From assembly GCA_021821465.1 (NCBI GenBank), contig JAKACM010000014.1, positions 1-64,000 of the forward strand: a stretch of 64,000 bases of DNA, read 5' to 3'. Each line of letters begins with the position of its first letter. Positions within the stretch are counted from its first letter, which is position 1. This DNA comes from Bacillota bacterium (GTDB lineage Bacteria; Bacillota; Sulfobacillia; Sulfobacillales; Sulfobacillaceae). Positions 63,664-64,000 of the stretch are shown here, piece after piece. The notes beneath the pieces are model-generated. The model did no database searches, was not told the origin of the DNA, and saw only the letters and a program-made list of their open reading frames with translations. Position numbers and translations under genes: made by a program.

Positions 63664-64000
63664 ATGCGCGATCCTCAAAAAACGGGCCGGATCCTGACAG
63701 CGGGCCTCTTCGGCGCCATTCCCGGCTGGCTGATCGGATTAGAGGGAGCCGATTTCCTCTACGGTGTCGGAGAACCCGTCTACCGGCAACTCCAACAAGC
63801 CCGACTCCATCATACGCCCGGATCCATCCATCCCGGGCCCGTTTGGCATCAATGGGTGAGCCAACACGCCTATCTGCCCACCCATTGGCTCACCTTGCTC
63901 CATCAGCCCGACCTGCTGTTCGGCGCGACGGCCCTAGGCCTCATGACCGGCGGGTTTCTGGCTTATCAAGCGAATAAAGCGGGTCGCCTAGCCGAGTGGG
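63664..64000 (+). CDS. Start of probable coupling protein (VirD4/TraG-like), partial
   Basis: A frame open to the window end from ATG 63664, with AAGGAAG upstream. It encodes about 112 residues with two hydrophobic segments: ILTAGLFGAIPGWLIGL and LLFGATALGLMTGGFLAY. The position after the relaxase and the two-membrane-helix start fit type IV coupling proteins, but no ATPase motif is in view yet. Confidence 0.45.
   Translation, partial: MRDPQKTGRILTAGLFGAIPGWLIGLEGADFLYGVGEPVYRQLQQARLHHTPGSIHPGPVWHQWVSQHAYLPTHWLTLLHQPDLLFGATALGLMTGGFLAYQANKAGRLAEW

Overview
The window looks like chromosomal DNA of a motile, spore-forming Firmicute, most like the acidophilic Sulfobacillus group. The basis is the Bacillus/Clostridium-type flagellar gene order, strong AGGAGG ribosome sites, TTG and GTG starts, two Spo0E-like proteins, a UPF0637/YktB homologue and an initiator tRNA with a C1-A72 mismatch. 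The genus is an inference from gene content; no marker gene is present.

Positions 1-11.3 kb hold housekeeping and accessory genes: a LysR regulator, a YktB-like protein, a dCTP-deaminase-like protein overlapping a GT87-like membrane enzyme, an MTH1187-type thiamine-binding protein, an MFS transporter, FxsA and two paralogous multi-span membrane proteins. From 11.8 to 43.8 kb lies a nearly complete flagellar locus. The forward operon runs fliN-like, two unknown genes, motA-motB, flgB-flgC-fliE-fliF-fliG-fliH-fliI-fliJ, a PilZ gene, fliK, flgD, a TIGR02530-type gene and flgE. A scar of two truncated non-flagellar genes follows. Then come fliO-P-Q-R-flhB-flhA-flhF-flhG and two rod/hook proteins, a lytic transglycosylase on the opposite strand, and fliL-fliM-fliN. 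A reverse operon carries a DUF327 gene, flgN-flgK-flgL and fliW-csrA. Flagellin, fliD, fliS and chemotaxis kinases are not in the window.

From 43.9 to 45.4 kb are two small Spo0E-like genes, a small unknown gene and a tRNA cluster (fMet, Met, Lys) behind a consensus promoter. From just after tRNA-Lys to the end of the window is a mobile element: XRE regulators, two excisionase-like genes, a DnaB-like helicase, a probable replication initiator, a P4/D5-type primase-helicase, iteron-like repeats, an unusual CCGG repeat array, RHH proteins, a MobP-type relaxase and the start of a probable coupling protein. Its integrase and far end are not seen.

The most unusual signal is in this element. A control cassette occurs twice, at about 46.5-47.2 kb and 50.8-51.5 kb: divergent XRE gene, excisionase-like gene, long structured leader, then a helicase gene. 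The two leaders share an 11-bp hairpin that would cover the ribosome site, a long-range GGGGATG/CATCCCC pairing, and an inner hairpin whose sequence differs while its pairing is kept. This suggests a cis-acting RNA controlling translation of the replication genes. A three-gene DUF6941-like/unknown/HEPN operon and an eight-copy repeat array with near-regular spacing are other candidates for new biology.
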